Positions 1 to 7,715 of a stretch of 7,715 nt of DNA are shown piece after piece. The notes beneath the pieces are model-generated. The model made no database searches and was not told the DNA's origin. It worked only from the letters and a program-made list of their open reading frames with translations. Source of the DNA: Conexibacter sp. (GTDB lineage Bacteria > Actinomycetota > Thermoleophilia > Solirubrobacterales > Solirubrobacteraceae); NCBI GenBank assembly GCA_025964295.1, contig JAOPZD010000366.1, positions 1-7,715 of the forward strand, in the 5' to 3' direction. Both the position numbers and the translations under genes were made by a program. The number at the start of each line of letters is the position of its first letter. The first letter of the stretch is position 1.

Positions 1-438
1 GCGGCCCCGCTCAGGGTGGGTCACCTCGCGGCCACGGAACATGATGGTGATCTTCACCTTGTCCTTGTGGCGCAGGAACCGCTCGACGTGACCCTTTTTG
101 GTGTCGTAGTCGTGCTGGGCGATCTTCGGCCGGAACTTGATCTCCCGGATGACGATCTGCTGCTGGTGCTTGCGCGCCTGCTTCTGCTTCTGCGCGATCT
201 CGTACTTGTACTTCGAGTAGTCGAGGATCCGGCAGACCGGCGGGCGCGCCTCGGCGGCGACCTCGACGAGGTCGAGCTCCCGCTCCTGCGCCATGCGCAG
301 GGCCTCATCGGTCTTCATGATCCCGATCTGCTCGCCATCGTCGCCGATGACGCGAACCTCGGGCACCCGGATGCGCTCGTTGACACGCGTGGTGTCGCGC
401 TCGGGCGGGCGCCGGTCAAACCTACGCGGGACCGGCAC
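1..438 (-). CDS. infC: Translation initiation factor IF-3 (5' part, runs off the left edge)
   Basis: IF-3 binds the 30S subunit, keeps 50S from joining early and checks start codon and initiator tRNA pairing. The 146 visible codons cover the N-terminal domain (about residues 18-90, beginning [14 protein letters not shown]) and much of the C-terminal domain ([10 protein letters not shown], then [16 protein letters not shown] at the edge). The family signature [15 protein letters not shown] lies in the linker region. Typical length is about 170-200 residues, so roughly 30-50 residues lie outside the window. I chose GTG at 438 because it is the only usual start codon in frame after the upstream TGA near 498-500; no good Shine-Dalgarno precedes it. 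The Arg-rich lead [14 protein letters not shown] is a variable N-terminal extension. In many bacteria infC follows thrS directly and is followed by rpmI and rplT. Here thrS is upstream on the same strand, but 1.27 kb away with an opposing gene between. Identity is very secure; the exact start is less so. Confidence 0.96.
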   Translation of the reverse strand, partial: MPVPRRFDRRPPERDTTRVNERIRVPEVRVIGDDGEQIGIMKTDEALRMAQERELDLVEVAAEARPPVCRILDYSKYKYEIAQKQKQARKHQQQIVIREIKFRPKIAQHDYDTKKGHVERFLRHKDKVKITIMFRGREVTHPERGR

Positions 439-464
439 TAGCTGTTCTGTCGGCGGCTCGTCAT
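438..464 (-). other. Tiny ORF overlapping the infC start (possible leader peptide)
   Basis: An ATG at 464 opens an 8-codon reading frame (MTSRRQNS) whose TAG shares its last G with the GTG start of infC (TAGTG). A 1-nt stop/start overlap is the classic geometry of translational coupling, and infC itself has no clear ribosome site. An AAGG lies about 14 nt before the ATG, which is farther than ideal. Such a short frame can easily arise by chance, so its translation is only a suggestion. Confidence 0.2.
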
Positions 465-666
465 GAGCGCGGCGCCGACCTTGTCGCGATGCAAATCAAC
501 ACCGCCGAGTATAGACGGATCGGAGAGCCGACCGCCAGGGGCCTGTCACAGCTTCAGAACGCGCTGGCCGTAGCCGACGACCAATCGTGTGGGAGCACGT
601 CCTCAATCATCGCCCTGCCTGGCTCGCCTCCGCACCCTCCTGTGTCAGGCGCCGGACCATTACGAG
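439..666. other. Divergent intergenic region between infC and the GGDEF gene
   Basis: This 228-bp gap separates two divergently transcribed genes. It holds the TATACT/TATAGA island (508-515), the tiny ORF overlapping the infC start, and the alternative 5' extension of the GGDEF gene (GTG at 589). I see no tRNA, repeat or recognisable riboswitch. A long open frame on the plus strand from 489 runs through the GGDEF and thrS genes in the wrong frame and looks like a GC artefact. Confidence 0.6.
508..513 (-). promoter_or_regulatory. Candidate -10 element for infC (TATACT)
   Basis: On the minus strand TATACT matches the sigma-70 -10 consensus at 5 of 6 positions, inside a locally AT-rich island in otherwise very GC-rich DNA. 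It would start transcription near 501 and give an infC leader of about 60 nt. The -35 region at 17-bp spacing is poor (GGCGGT). Read on the plus strand, the same island gives TATAGA at 510-515, a weaker -10 that could serve the divergent GGDEF gene, again with no good -35. Confidence 0.4.
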
Positions 667-1671
667 ATGCTCGATCAGGGCGTTGTGGCGCGCCTCGCGG
701 GCGTCCTCTTCTGCTTCGGCGGCGTGATCGCCGGCCTCCTGCTGGCCCTCGATCCGCCCACCGCGGCGCTGGGCGACGTGGGCTGGATCCCGGCTGGGAC
801 CACCATCGCCGTCGCGTTCGCGCTGGGCATCGGGTTGGTCCGCGTGGTGCCGGCCCTCGGTCCCCGCGCGCTCATGGCGATCGCCCTGGCGGGCCCGGTC
901 ATGATCGGCACGCTGCAGTGGCTGGCGGGCTCGGCGTCCTCCTACCACCAGGTCCTGATCCTCTCGGTGGTCTGGTGCGGCGTGGTGCTGCCCGCCCGCC
1001 GGCTGGCGATCCTGATGCTCGCCGATGCCGTCGTCGCCTTCCTCCCCGCCGCCTACGGCGACTGGAGCGCAAGCCTGCTCCCAGACCGCATCGCCACCCT
1101 GGGGGTGGCCTGGGCCCTGGCGCTCCTGTGCCTTGCATGGTCCTCGCGCCTCCGCGGCCTCGGTCGCACGCTGCACGCCGAGCGGAGCGCCGCCGACGAT
1201 CTCGCGCGCATCGACGCGCTCACCGGGCTGGGCAACCGCCGCGCGCTGGACGAGGCGATCGTGACGCAGATCGCGCTCGCCCGCCGCACCGGGCGGCCGG
1301 TCTCGGCGCTGGTCGGCGACCTCGACGGCTTCAAGGCCATCAACGACCGCCACGGCCACCACATGGGCGACGCGCTCCTGCGCGACGTCGCGGCGGTCCT
1401 GCGCGAGGTGATCCGCCGCCCGGACGCGTGCTTCCGCTGGGGCGGCGACGAGTTCGTCGTCCTACTCGGCGACGCCGACGCGGCCCAGGCGCGCGAGGTC
1501 GCCGCCCGGATCGCCACCGCGATCGACGAGCGCTGCGCGACGCCGGACGGCATGCCGGTGTCGATGTCGCTCGGCGCGGCCGCCCACACGGAGGGCATGA
1601 CCGGCGCGGAGCTGCTCGCCGACGCCGATACGGCGATGCTGCTCGTCAAGTCCGGCGCCCGCACCGCCTGA
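667..1671 (+). CDS. Membrane-bound diguanylate cyclase (GGDEF domain)
   Basis: Predicted to make cyclic di-GMP from two GTP at the cytoplasmic face of the membrane. The 334 residues begin with about six hydrophobic segments (roughly 9-28, 43-63, 68-87, 95-110, 112-128, 143-160). A short linker (161-180) follows, then a complete GGDEF domain. Seen in it: DALTGLGNRRAL (183-194), the metal site GDLDGFKAIND (217-227), and the active-site loop GGDEF (259-263). RxxD (R250-D253) sits exactly five residues before GGDEF, which is the product-binding inhibitory I-site. SMSLGAA and ADTAMLLVKSG close the fold. An active, feedback-inhibited cyclase is therefore expected. No EAL, HD-GYP or named sensory domain is present; the membrane part may sense something, but what is unknown. 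ATG at 667 places the first helix near the N-terminus; GTG at 589 (360 aa) is an in-frame alternative, and neither has a strong ribosome site. The gene converges on thrS and diverges from infC. Confidence 0.9.
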   Translation: MLDQGVVARLAGVLFCFGGVIAGLLLALDPPTAALGDVGWIPAGTTIAVAFALGIGLVRVVPALGPRALMAIALAGPVMIGTLQWLAGSASSYHQVLILSVVWCGVVLPARRLAILMLADAVVAFLPAAYGDWSASLLPDRIATLGVAWALALLCLAWSSRLRGLGRTLHAERSAADDLARIDALTGLGNRRALDEAIVTQIALARRTGRPVSALVGDLDGFKAINDRHGHHMGDALLRDVAAVLREVIRRPDACFRWGGDEFVVLLGDADAAQAREVAARIATAIDERCATPDGMPVSMSLGAAAHTEGMTGAELLADADTAMLLVKSGARTA

Positions 1672-1678
1672 GCCACGA

Positions 1679-1696
1679 CCGGGCGCAGGCGCCCGG
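1679..1696. terminator. Hairpin between convergent GGDEF and thrS genes
   Basis: CCGGGCG pairs perfectly with CGCCCGG (7 bp) around a CAGG tetraloop. It lies 7 nt after the TGA of the GGDEF gene and 10 nt after the TAG of thrS. Being symmetric, it could act for both strands. There is no T-run on either side, so it is at best a hairpin-type terminator of the kind found in GC-rich genomes, or a 3'-end stabiliser. Confidence 0.45.
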
Positions 1697-1706
1697 CGGG
1701 GCCCGA

Positions 1707-3626
<1,920 letters not shown>

Positions 3627-3633
3627 CGGTCGC

Positions 3634-3639
3634 ATCCTA
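3634..3639 (-). promoter_or_regulatory. Candidate -10 element giving a leaderless thrS mRNA (TAGGAT)
   Basis: TAGGAT on the minus strand fits the TANNNT -10 pattern common in actinobacteria. Its last base is 7 nt before the A of the ATG at 3626, so transcription would begin at about 3626-3627, at or one base before the start codon. That is the arrangement of leaderless mRNAs, which are frequent in actinobacteria. No good -35 is seen. The competing reading is that ATG 3635, or 3626 itself, uses a nearby AGGA as a ribosome site. Confidence 0.35.
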
Positions 3640-3708
3640 GTGTCCTGGTTTGGCATGGCCGGTGCACCCGTTGCCCTTCTGGCAGGTGAGCGACGCCGCT
3701 GCTGCTTC

Positions 3709-3724
3709 TAAGGTGCGCGGCATG
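3709..3724 (+). promoter_or_regulatory. Ribosome binding site that sets the aminotransferase start
   Basis: AAGGTG lies with its AAGG 8 nt before the ATG at 3722. This favours 3722 over the upstream in-frame ATG at 3650, which lacks such a site and would add a 24-residue N-terminus unlike this family. Confidence 0.6.
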
Positions 3725-4828
3725 GATGCCGCCCGCCTGCGTGCCGCCTTCCCGGTCCTGGAGAAGACGGCCTACCTGAACTCCGGGACCTGTGGGCCGG
3801 TGCCGGCCGCCGCGCACCGCGCCGCCGTGGAGGCGTGGCGATTCGGCACCGAGGAAGGTCGCAGCGGGCCGTTCTACCAGCAGCTGTTCGGCCTGGCGGA
3901 CCAGCTGCGCGAGCGCTACGCGGCGGTGCTCGGCGCCGCCCCGCTGGACGTCGCGCTGACGAGCGGCACGAGCGACGGGTGCGGTCGCGTGGTCGCCGGG
4001 CTCGAGCTCGGCCTCGGTGATGAGATCCTCACCGCCGACGACGAGCACCCGGGGCTGCAGGGCCCGCTGATCGCGGCGCGGCAGCAGCGCGGGGTGGCGG
4101 TCCGCGCGGTACCGCTGGCCGAGCTCGCGGGCGCGGTGAGCGACGCCACCAGGTTGATCGCGTGCTCGCACGTGTCGTGGCACAGCGGCGCGATCGCACC
4201 GGTCGCCGAACTGGCCGCCGTCGCCCGTGAGCGCGACGTGCCCGTGCTGCTCGACGGCGCCCAGGGCGCCGGCGCGGTGCCGACCGACGTCGCCTCGCTC
4301 GGCGTGAGCTTCTACGCCGGCTCCGGGCAGAAGTGGCTCTGCGGGCCGGTGGGCTGCGGGATGTTGTGGGTCGACTCGGCGTGGCGCGAGCGCCTCGACG
4401 CTCCGGCGCCGGCCGCCGGCGGCCTCGAGGCTGTGGATGCGGGCCTGGACGGGGCGCTCGCCGCGAGCGCGCGGCGCTACGACCTGCCGTCGCAGGACCT
4501 CGCAACCATTGCCGCGGCGGTGTCCGCCTACGACGTCCTCGCCGATGCCGGGCTGCCCGAGGTGCAGCGGGCCGCGATCGGGCGCGCTGCGCAGCTGGCC
4601 GACGCGCTGCGCGAGGCCGGCCACGAGGTCGTGGCACGCGGCGACTCGACGCTCGTGTCGTGGCACGTCGCCGGCGGCGACGAGGCGGCGGTGGAGATCC
4701 GTGACCGGCTCGCCGCCGCAGGGGTGATCATCCGCGACCTGCCGGGCGCCGGGCGCCTGCGCGCATCGGTCGGCGCCTGGAACGACGAGGACGACCTTCA
4801 GCGCCTCGTCACCGGGCTGGCTGCGTAG
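3722..4828 (+). CDS. Class V aminotransferase-fold PLP-dependent enzyme
   Basis: A 368-residue fold-type I PLP enzyme of the group that includes cysteine desulfurases, isopenicillin-N epimerase-like proteins and serine/alanine aminotransferases. Seen: N-terminal AYLNSGTCGPVP (17-28), phosphate-binding TSGTSDG (80-86), H109 in DEHPG, cofactor-contacting D178 and Q181 in LLDGAQGAG, and the Schiff-base lysine K204 in GSGQKWLCGPVGCG (200-213). Near the C-terminus is the substrate-carboxylate arginine candidate R347 in RLRASVGAWND. The mobile-loop catalytic cysteine of SufS/IscS-type desulfurases is not evident: the segment before RLRAS has no Cys. Desulfurase activity is therefore unlikely and the true substrate is unknown. 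The end of the gene abuts the glycosyltransferase gene with no gap, so the two are probably co-transcribed and may share a pathway, for example making or attaching an amino-sugar; that link is inference. It is divergent from thrS across a 95-bp gap. Confidence 0.88.
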   Translation: MDAARLRAAFPVLEKTAYLNSGTCGPVPAAAHRAAVEAWRFGTEEGRSGPFYQQLFGLADQLRERYAAVLGAAPLDVALTSGTSDGCGRVVAGLELGLGDEILTADDEHPGLQGPLIAARQQRGVAVRAVPLAELAGAVSDATRLIACSHVSWHSGAIAPVAELAAVARERDVPVLLDGAQGAGAVPTDVASLGVSFYAGSGQKWLCGPVGCGMLWVDSAWRERLDAPAPAAGGLEAVDAGLDGALAASARRYDLPSQDLATIAAAVSAYDVLADAGLPEVQRAAIGRAAQLADALREAGHEVVARGDSTLVSWHVAGGDEAAVEIRDRLAAAGVIIRDLPGAGRLRASVGAWNDEDDLQRLVTGLAA

Positions 4829-6262
4829 ATGGACACCGTCCTCCCCGCCGTCTGGGTCCTGATCGCCGCCTACGACGCCGAGCCCTACGTCGGGCAGGCC
4901 GTCCGCAGCGTGCTGGCCCAGGACTATCCGGCCGACCGGCTGCACGTGGTGGTCGTCGACGACGGCTCGACGGACGGCACCGCGGACGTCGTGGAGGCGC
5001 TGGCCGGCGTACATCCGGAGCGCATCACGTTCGTGCGTCAGGAGAACCGCGGGAGCGTCGGGGCGGTCAACCGCGCGGCCGAGGCGGTCCCGCCGGACGC
5101 CGACTTCCTGGCGATCCTCGACGCCGACGACGCGTGGCCCGCCGACAAGATCCGCGCCCAGGTCGAGCTGCTGACCGCGCGCCCCGAGGTCGGCCTGGTC
5201 TACACCGACATGCGGGTGATCGACGGCGCGGGCGCGGTGCTCCAGGAGTCGTGGCTGCAGGGCGTGCGCCCGCCGATGGGCCGGGACCTGCCGACGTTCC
5301 TGCGCGAGAACCTGGTGACCGGCTCGTCGATCGTCGTGCGCGGCACGTTGCGCGACGCCTTCTTCCCGATCCCGGACGACATGGCGTGGGCCGACTGGTG
5401 GCTGGCCGTGCGGGCGGCGCAGGTCTCCGAGGTCGCCTACCTGCCCCTCCCCCGCACGCTGTACCGCTTCCACGGCACCAACATGTCACTCGGGTCGCAG
5501 GGCCCCGCGCGCCTGCGCGAGCTGCGCAAGGGCTTGCGGCTGCAACGCTGGTTCCTGCGGCGTGTCGCGGCGGCGGAGGTCTCGGTGAGGGATCTGGAGC
5601 TGGTGTGGGACGGGTTCGCCCGCCTGGCGCACGAGGCGCTCGTCGTGGCCGGCACGCCGTTCGTGGAGCTCGTGGCGGTGAGCGACGCTGATCGGGTCGA
5701 GGCACGGGCGCTGGGCGCGCGGGCGGCGGAGCTTCTGGCGGCCGGCGATGTCCACGAGGCGCTGGCGGCGGCGGTGCGCGGCGCGGCGGCCGATCCCCTG
5801 TCGGACGCCGCGCGGGGGGCGTTGCTCGATGTCCGTGCGAGCGTGCTTGACGGCGTCGGCCCGCAGCCGCTGACCGGCGCGCGCGCGACCGTCGTGTGCC
5901 TCGATGCCGAAGAGGTCGTGCGCGATCCCGGCGTCCTCGGCGCCTGCACCGAGGCGCTCGCCGATCTGCCCGACGTGACGCTCGCGATCGACGCGTCGTC
6001 ATCGGACCCCGACGAGGCGGCGGCCAAGATCGGCGAGCTCGCCGAGGCGCTCGGGATCGCCGACGACGAGCGGATCGACCTGCTGCTCGTCAGCGGTCCG
6101 CTGGACGAGCTCGCCTACCGCCGGCTGCAGCACGGCACGACGGCGCGGCTCGGCACGCGGCGCGTCGACGACGGCACGCCGTGGTTCGCGGCCGGTGACG
6201 TGGGCGCGCTGCGGGAGTTCCTCGTCGGGCGGGCGGCGGCGCAGGGTTCGTCGTCCGGCTGA
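4829..6262 (+). CDS. Family 2 glycosyltransferase with C-terminal extension
   Basis: Predicted to transfer a sugar from a nucleotide-sugar donor to a cell-surface or other glycan. The GT-A catalytic domain occupies about residues 5-225: VLIAAYDAEPYVGQAVRSV, nucleotide-binding VVDDGSTDGT (42-51), ENRG (72-75), the DxD metal site ILDADDAW (96-103), the acceptor-side region DMAWADWWLAVR (184-195) and YRFHGTNMS (212-220). No signal peptide or membrane helix is seen, so it is cytoplasmic. Residues 226-477 are not catalytic GT2. They look like a basic helical stretch (229-247), a TPR-like helical pair around 295-335 (AAELLAAGDVHEALAAA), and an alpha/beta segment (351-465) that resembles a degenerate half of a GT-B nucleotide-binding domain. 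ATG 4829 directly follows the TAG of the aminotransferase gene and lacks a strong ribosome site, so translation probably depends on termination-reinitiation. The sugar and acceptor cannot be told from sequence. Confidence 0.9.
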   Translation: MDTVLPAVWVLIAAYDAEPYVGQAVRSVLAQDYPADRLHVVVVDDGSTDGTADVVEALAGVHPERITFVRQENRGSVGAVNRAAEAVPPDADFLAILDADDAWPADKIRAQVELLTARPEVGLVYTDMRVIDGAGAVLQESWLQGVRPPMGRDLPTFLRENLVTGSSIVVRGTLRDAFFPIPDDMAWADWWLAVRAAQVSEVAYLPLPRTLYRFHGTNMSLGSQGPARLRELRKGLRLQRWFLRRVAAAEVSVRDLELVWDGFARLAHEALVVAGTPFVELVAVSDADRVEARALGARAAELLAAGDVHEALAAAVRGAAADPLSDAARGALLDVRASVLDGVGPQPLTGARATVVCLDAEEVVRDPGVLGACTEALADLPDVTLAIDASSSDPDEAAAKIGELAEALGIADDERIDLLLVSGPLDELAYRRLQHGTTARLGTRRVDDGTPWFAAGDVGALREFLVGRAAAQGSSSG

Positions 6263-6334
6263 GGGAGGGATAGCTGCCGCGTGCTCGGTGATGCCGGCGG
6301 AGATCGGTGCGCTCCGTCTCGCCAGCGGTGACGG
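6263..6334. other. Convergent gap between glycosyltransferase and serine hydrolase
   Basis: These 72 bp lie between two gene 3' ends. I see only a weak 5-bp stem (CGGAG/CTCCG with a 9-nt loop, near 6296-6314) and no T-run, so no clear terminator can be called. Confidence 0.5.
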
Positions 6335-7546
6335 CTACGCGCAGGCCGCGACGTCTGAGACGCGGATGAGCGCCTGCTGTGCCGGCGTGCGCAGCGAGTC
6401 GCTGTTGACCAAGACGACCATCTGGCGCTTGGCATCCACGCTCGAGAAGGCCTCGGCCAGGTAGCCGGGGAAGTCGCCGTTGTGGCCCCAGACCGACCCG
6501 CACGTCAGGCTGTTGGTGGGAGAGAGCCCGAGGCTCCTCGTCCTCCACAGGCCCAGCCCGTAGGACTCGCCCGGTGGGCCCATCGCGACCGTCGTCTTCA
6601 TGGCGCCCAGGAGGTCCGGGCGCAGGAGACGCCCTTGGAGCAACGCGCGGTAGAAGCGGGCCAGGTCGTCGGCGGTGGAGGCGATCGCGCCGGCTGCCCA
6701 CGCGAAGGAGGGGCTGAACACGGTGACGTCCCGCTCCCGGCCGTTGTTGGTCGCGAGGTAGCCGTGAGCGTGCCTGCCGCTGATGCGCGGCAAGGTCTCG
6801 AAGGTCGTCCCGGCAAGCCCGAGCGGCGTGAAGATGCGCTGGATCAGCTGCGACCCGAGTGGCGCGCCCCCTGCGGCCTCGGCGATGAGTCCGAGCACGA
6901 TGTAGCCCGTGTTCGAGTACGACCACTGAGTGCCGGGCGGGAACAGCGGCGGATGGGCCGTCGCTCGCGCGACCAGCGTGCGCGGGGACCGCGCGACCGT
7001 GAGATGGCCACGTAGGTAGGGCCGCAGGACCGTGCTGTCCTGGGTGTAGTCGAACAGCCCGCTGGTGTGGTTCAGGAGCTGGCGGATGGTGATGTCTTGA
7101 CCGTTGGGAACAAGCCCGGGCAGCCACCGCTCCACCGTGTCGTCGAGCGACAGCCTGCCCTCGCCTGCAAGTTGCAGGACGACGGTTGCGACGAACGTCT
7201 TGGTCACGCTGCCGACGCGAAAACGCTCGGTCGGTCGCATCGGCGTCTTGCGAGCGAGGTCTGAGAACCCCCGAGCGACCCGGACCGTGCGGCGACCGTC
7301 GCGGACGAACACGACTGCGCCCGGCGCCCCGGCGGCGACCAGCTGGTCAAGCGCGGTGCGCAGCCTCGGCACGCTCCTCGTCAAGAGATCAGGAGGCGCG
7401 GCGGCGGCGCCCGCCGGGGTCACGCCCGCGCCCGCCGCGACCAGGAGAGCCACCAACAACGCCGCGGCCCCAGCTCTCCGGCGACGACCGCATGCGCGTC
7501 GTGCGCCGGCGGCTCCTGGAGCGTTGGGAGGTGGGACAACGTCCAT
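6335..7546 (-). CDS. Secreted serine hydrolase, beta-lactamase / D,D-carboxypeptidase (S12) family
   Basis: A 403-residue member of the beta-lactamase-fold serine hydrolases (class C beta-lactamases, D-Ala-D-Ala carboxypeptidases, esterases). The three active-site motifs are intact: SVTK (nucleophile S113, base K116), YSN (210-212) and HNG (355-357, within WGHNGDFPGY). The family landmark LLNHTSG is at 157-163. The N-terminus has an Arg-rich n-region (16-24), a hydrophobic core (25-40) and an Ala-rich cleavage area (about 46-50), so export by Sec is likely; no clear twin-arginine consensus is present. ATG 7546 has GAGGA seven nt upstream, a strong ribosome site, and begins just before the signal peptide; longer in-frame starts would add an unlikely N-terminus. 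Substrate may be peptidoglycan stem peptides, a small ester or amide, or a beta-lactam. Sequence alone does not separate these, so a resistance label is not justified. It stands alone on the minus strand, convergent with the glycosyltransferase. Confidence 0.92.
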   Translation of the reverse strand: MDVVPPPNAPGAAGARRACGRRRRAGAAALLVALLVAAGAGVTPAGAAAAPPDLLTRSVPRLRTALDQLVAAGAPGAVVFVRDGRRTVRVARGFSDLARKTPMRPTERFRVGSVTKTFVATVVLQLAGEGRLSLDDTVERWLPGLVPNGQDITIRQLLNHTSGLFDYTQDSTVLRPYLRGHLTVARSPRTLVARATAHPPLFPPGTQWSYSNTGYIVLGLIAEAAGGAPLGSQLIQRIFTPLGLAGTTFETLPRISGRHAHGYLATNNGRERDVTVFSPSFAWAAGAIASTADDLARFYRALLQGRLLRPDLLGAMKTTVAMGPPGESYGLGLWRTRSLGLSPTNSLTCGSVWGHNGDFPGYLAEAFSSVDAKRQMVVLVNSDSLRTPAQQALIRVSDVAACA

Positions 7547-7595
7547 CACGAGATCCTCGGCCGCGCGCTTGCCGTGCCGGGCGGCGGGCGCTTCG

Positions 7596-7624
7596 ACGCT
7601 ACGCGCGCCCCTGCACCGAGGCAA
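7596..7624 (-). promoter_or_regulatory. Candidate promoter for the serine hydrolase
   Basis: On the minus strand, -35 TTGCCT (7624-7619) and -10 TAGCGT (7601-7596) are separated by exactly 17 bp. The -35 matches consensus at 4 of 6 positions, and the -10 keeps the key TA...T positions. Start of transcription would be near 7588-7589, about 42 nt before the ATG. Confidence 0.35.
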
Positions 7625-7674
7625 GTCGGCTCAGGCCGCTCGGACCGCTCCTTCCGCCGTCTGGCGGCGCTCCC

Positions 7675-7693
7675 AGGACGCTCCCAGCGTCCT
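7675..7693. repeat. Perfect 8-bp inverted repeat with 3-nt loop
   Basis: AGGACGCT and AGCGTCCT flank CCC. It lies about 50 bp upstream of the promoter candidate for the hydrolase. No T-run follows on either strand. It may be the terminator hairpin of a gene beyond the right edge or an operator for a regulator; the sequence does not decide. Confidence 0.4.
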
Positions 7694-7715
7694 CCTACGG
7701 GAGCCTCAGTGCGAC

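Larger units (their letters stand above)
7547..7715. other. Upstream region of the serine hydrolase up to the window edge
   Basis: This 169-bp stretch contains the ribosome site (GAGGA), the TTGCCT-17-TAGCGT promoter candidate, a small 5-bp stem (CCGCC/GGCGG, 7654-7667) and the perfect 8-bp hairpin at 7675-7693. GGGAGC recurs near the edge on the minus strand. No coding region is supported. Confidence 0.5.

Noticed and set aside
16..441. 141-residue plus-strand open frame opposite infC
   Set aside because: It is the complement of a clear IF-3 coding frame; Leu/Asp/Val-rich mirror composition and no domain.
3650..3721. Upstream ATG at 3650 as the aminotransferase start
   Set aside because: It lacks a ribosome site and adds residues not typical of the family, whereas ATG 3722 has AAGG at good spacing and starts just before the conserved N-terminal region.
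6090..7127. 345-residue minus-strand open frame
   Set aside because: It is a different frame of the serine hydrolase extended into the antisense of the glycosyltransferase, without motifs.
6335..7546. Calling the hydrolase a beta-lactamase resistance gene
   Set aside because: SxxK, YxN and HxG motifs are shared by carboxypeptidases and esterases of the same fold; nothing in the sequence or neighbourhood shows antibiotic hydrolysis.

Overview
The window is GC-rich bacterial DNA with high-GC codon use in every gene. It carries pieces of the classical translation locus thrS-infC. GC content, the style of the proteins (Ala/Arg/Asp/Val-rich) and TANNNT-type promoter candidates suggest an actinobacterium. 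A Thermoleophilia/Solirubrobacterales-like lineage is my best guess, but this is inference and no rRNA is present to confirm it.

Layout from left to right: (1) 1-438, minus strand: 5' part of infC (translation initiation factor IF-3), running off the left edge. (2) 439-666: divergent control region with a near-consensus -10 for infC and a tiny ORF whose stop overlaps the infC start. (3) 667-1671, plus strand: membrane-bound diguanylate cyclase with six predicted membrane helices, GGDEF and an intact I-site. (4) 1672-1706: short convergent gap with a perfect 7-bp hairpin. (5) 1707-3626, minus strand: thrS (threonyl-tRNA synthetase), complete in length but interrupted by one in-frame amber codon at 2061-2063. 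(6) 3627-3721: divergent thrS/aminotransferase promoter region. (7) 3722-4828 and 4829-6262, plus strand: a class V PLP-dependent aminotransferase-fold enzyme and a family 2 glycosyltransferase with a long C-terminal extension. The two genes abut with no gap and in the same reading frame (TAG then ATG). (8) 6263-6334: convergent gap. (9) 6335-7546, minus strand: secreted serine hydrolase of the beta-lactamase / D,D-peptidase (S12) family. (10) 7547-7715: its upstream region, with a promoter candidate and an 8-bp perfect hairpin.

The genes form three functional blocks: translation (infC, thrS), c-di-GMP signalling (the GGDEF protein, placed antisense between thrS and infC), and envelope/sugar metabolism (aminotransferase plus glycosyltransferase pair, and the exported hydrolase).

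The most notable observation is the amber codon in thrS. It replaces the conserved glutamate of class II motif 3, one residue before the catalytic arginine. Everything before and after it is intact and recognisable. A sequencing error or a very recent nonsense mutation is the simplest reading. TAG is also the terminal stop of three genes here, including thrS itself, which argues against genome-wide TAG reassignment. I see no mobile element, CRISPR array, tRNA or rRNA, and no convincing new multi-gene system.
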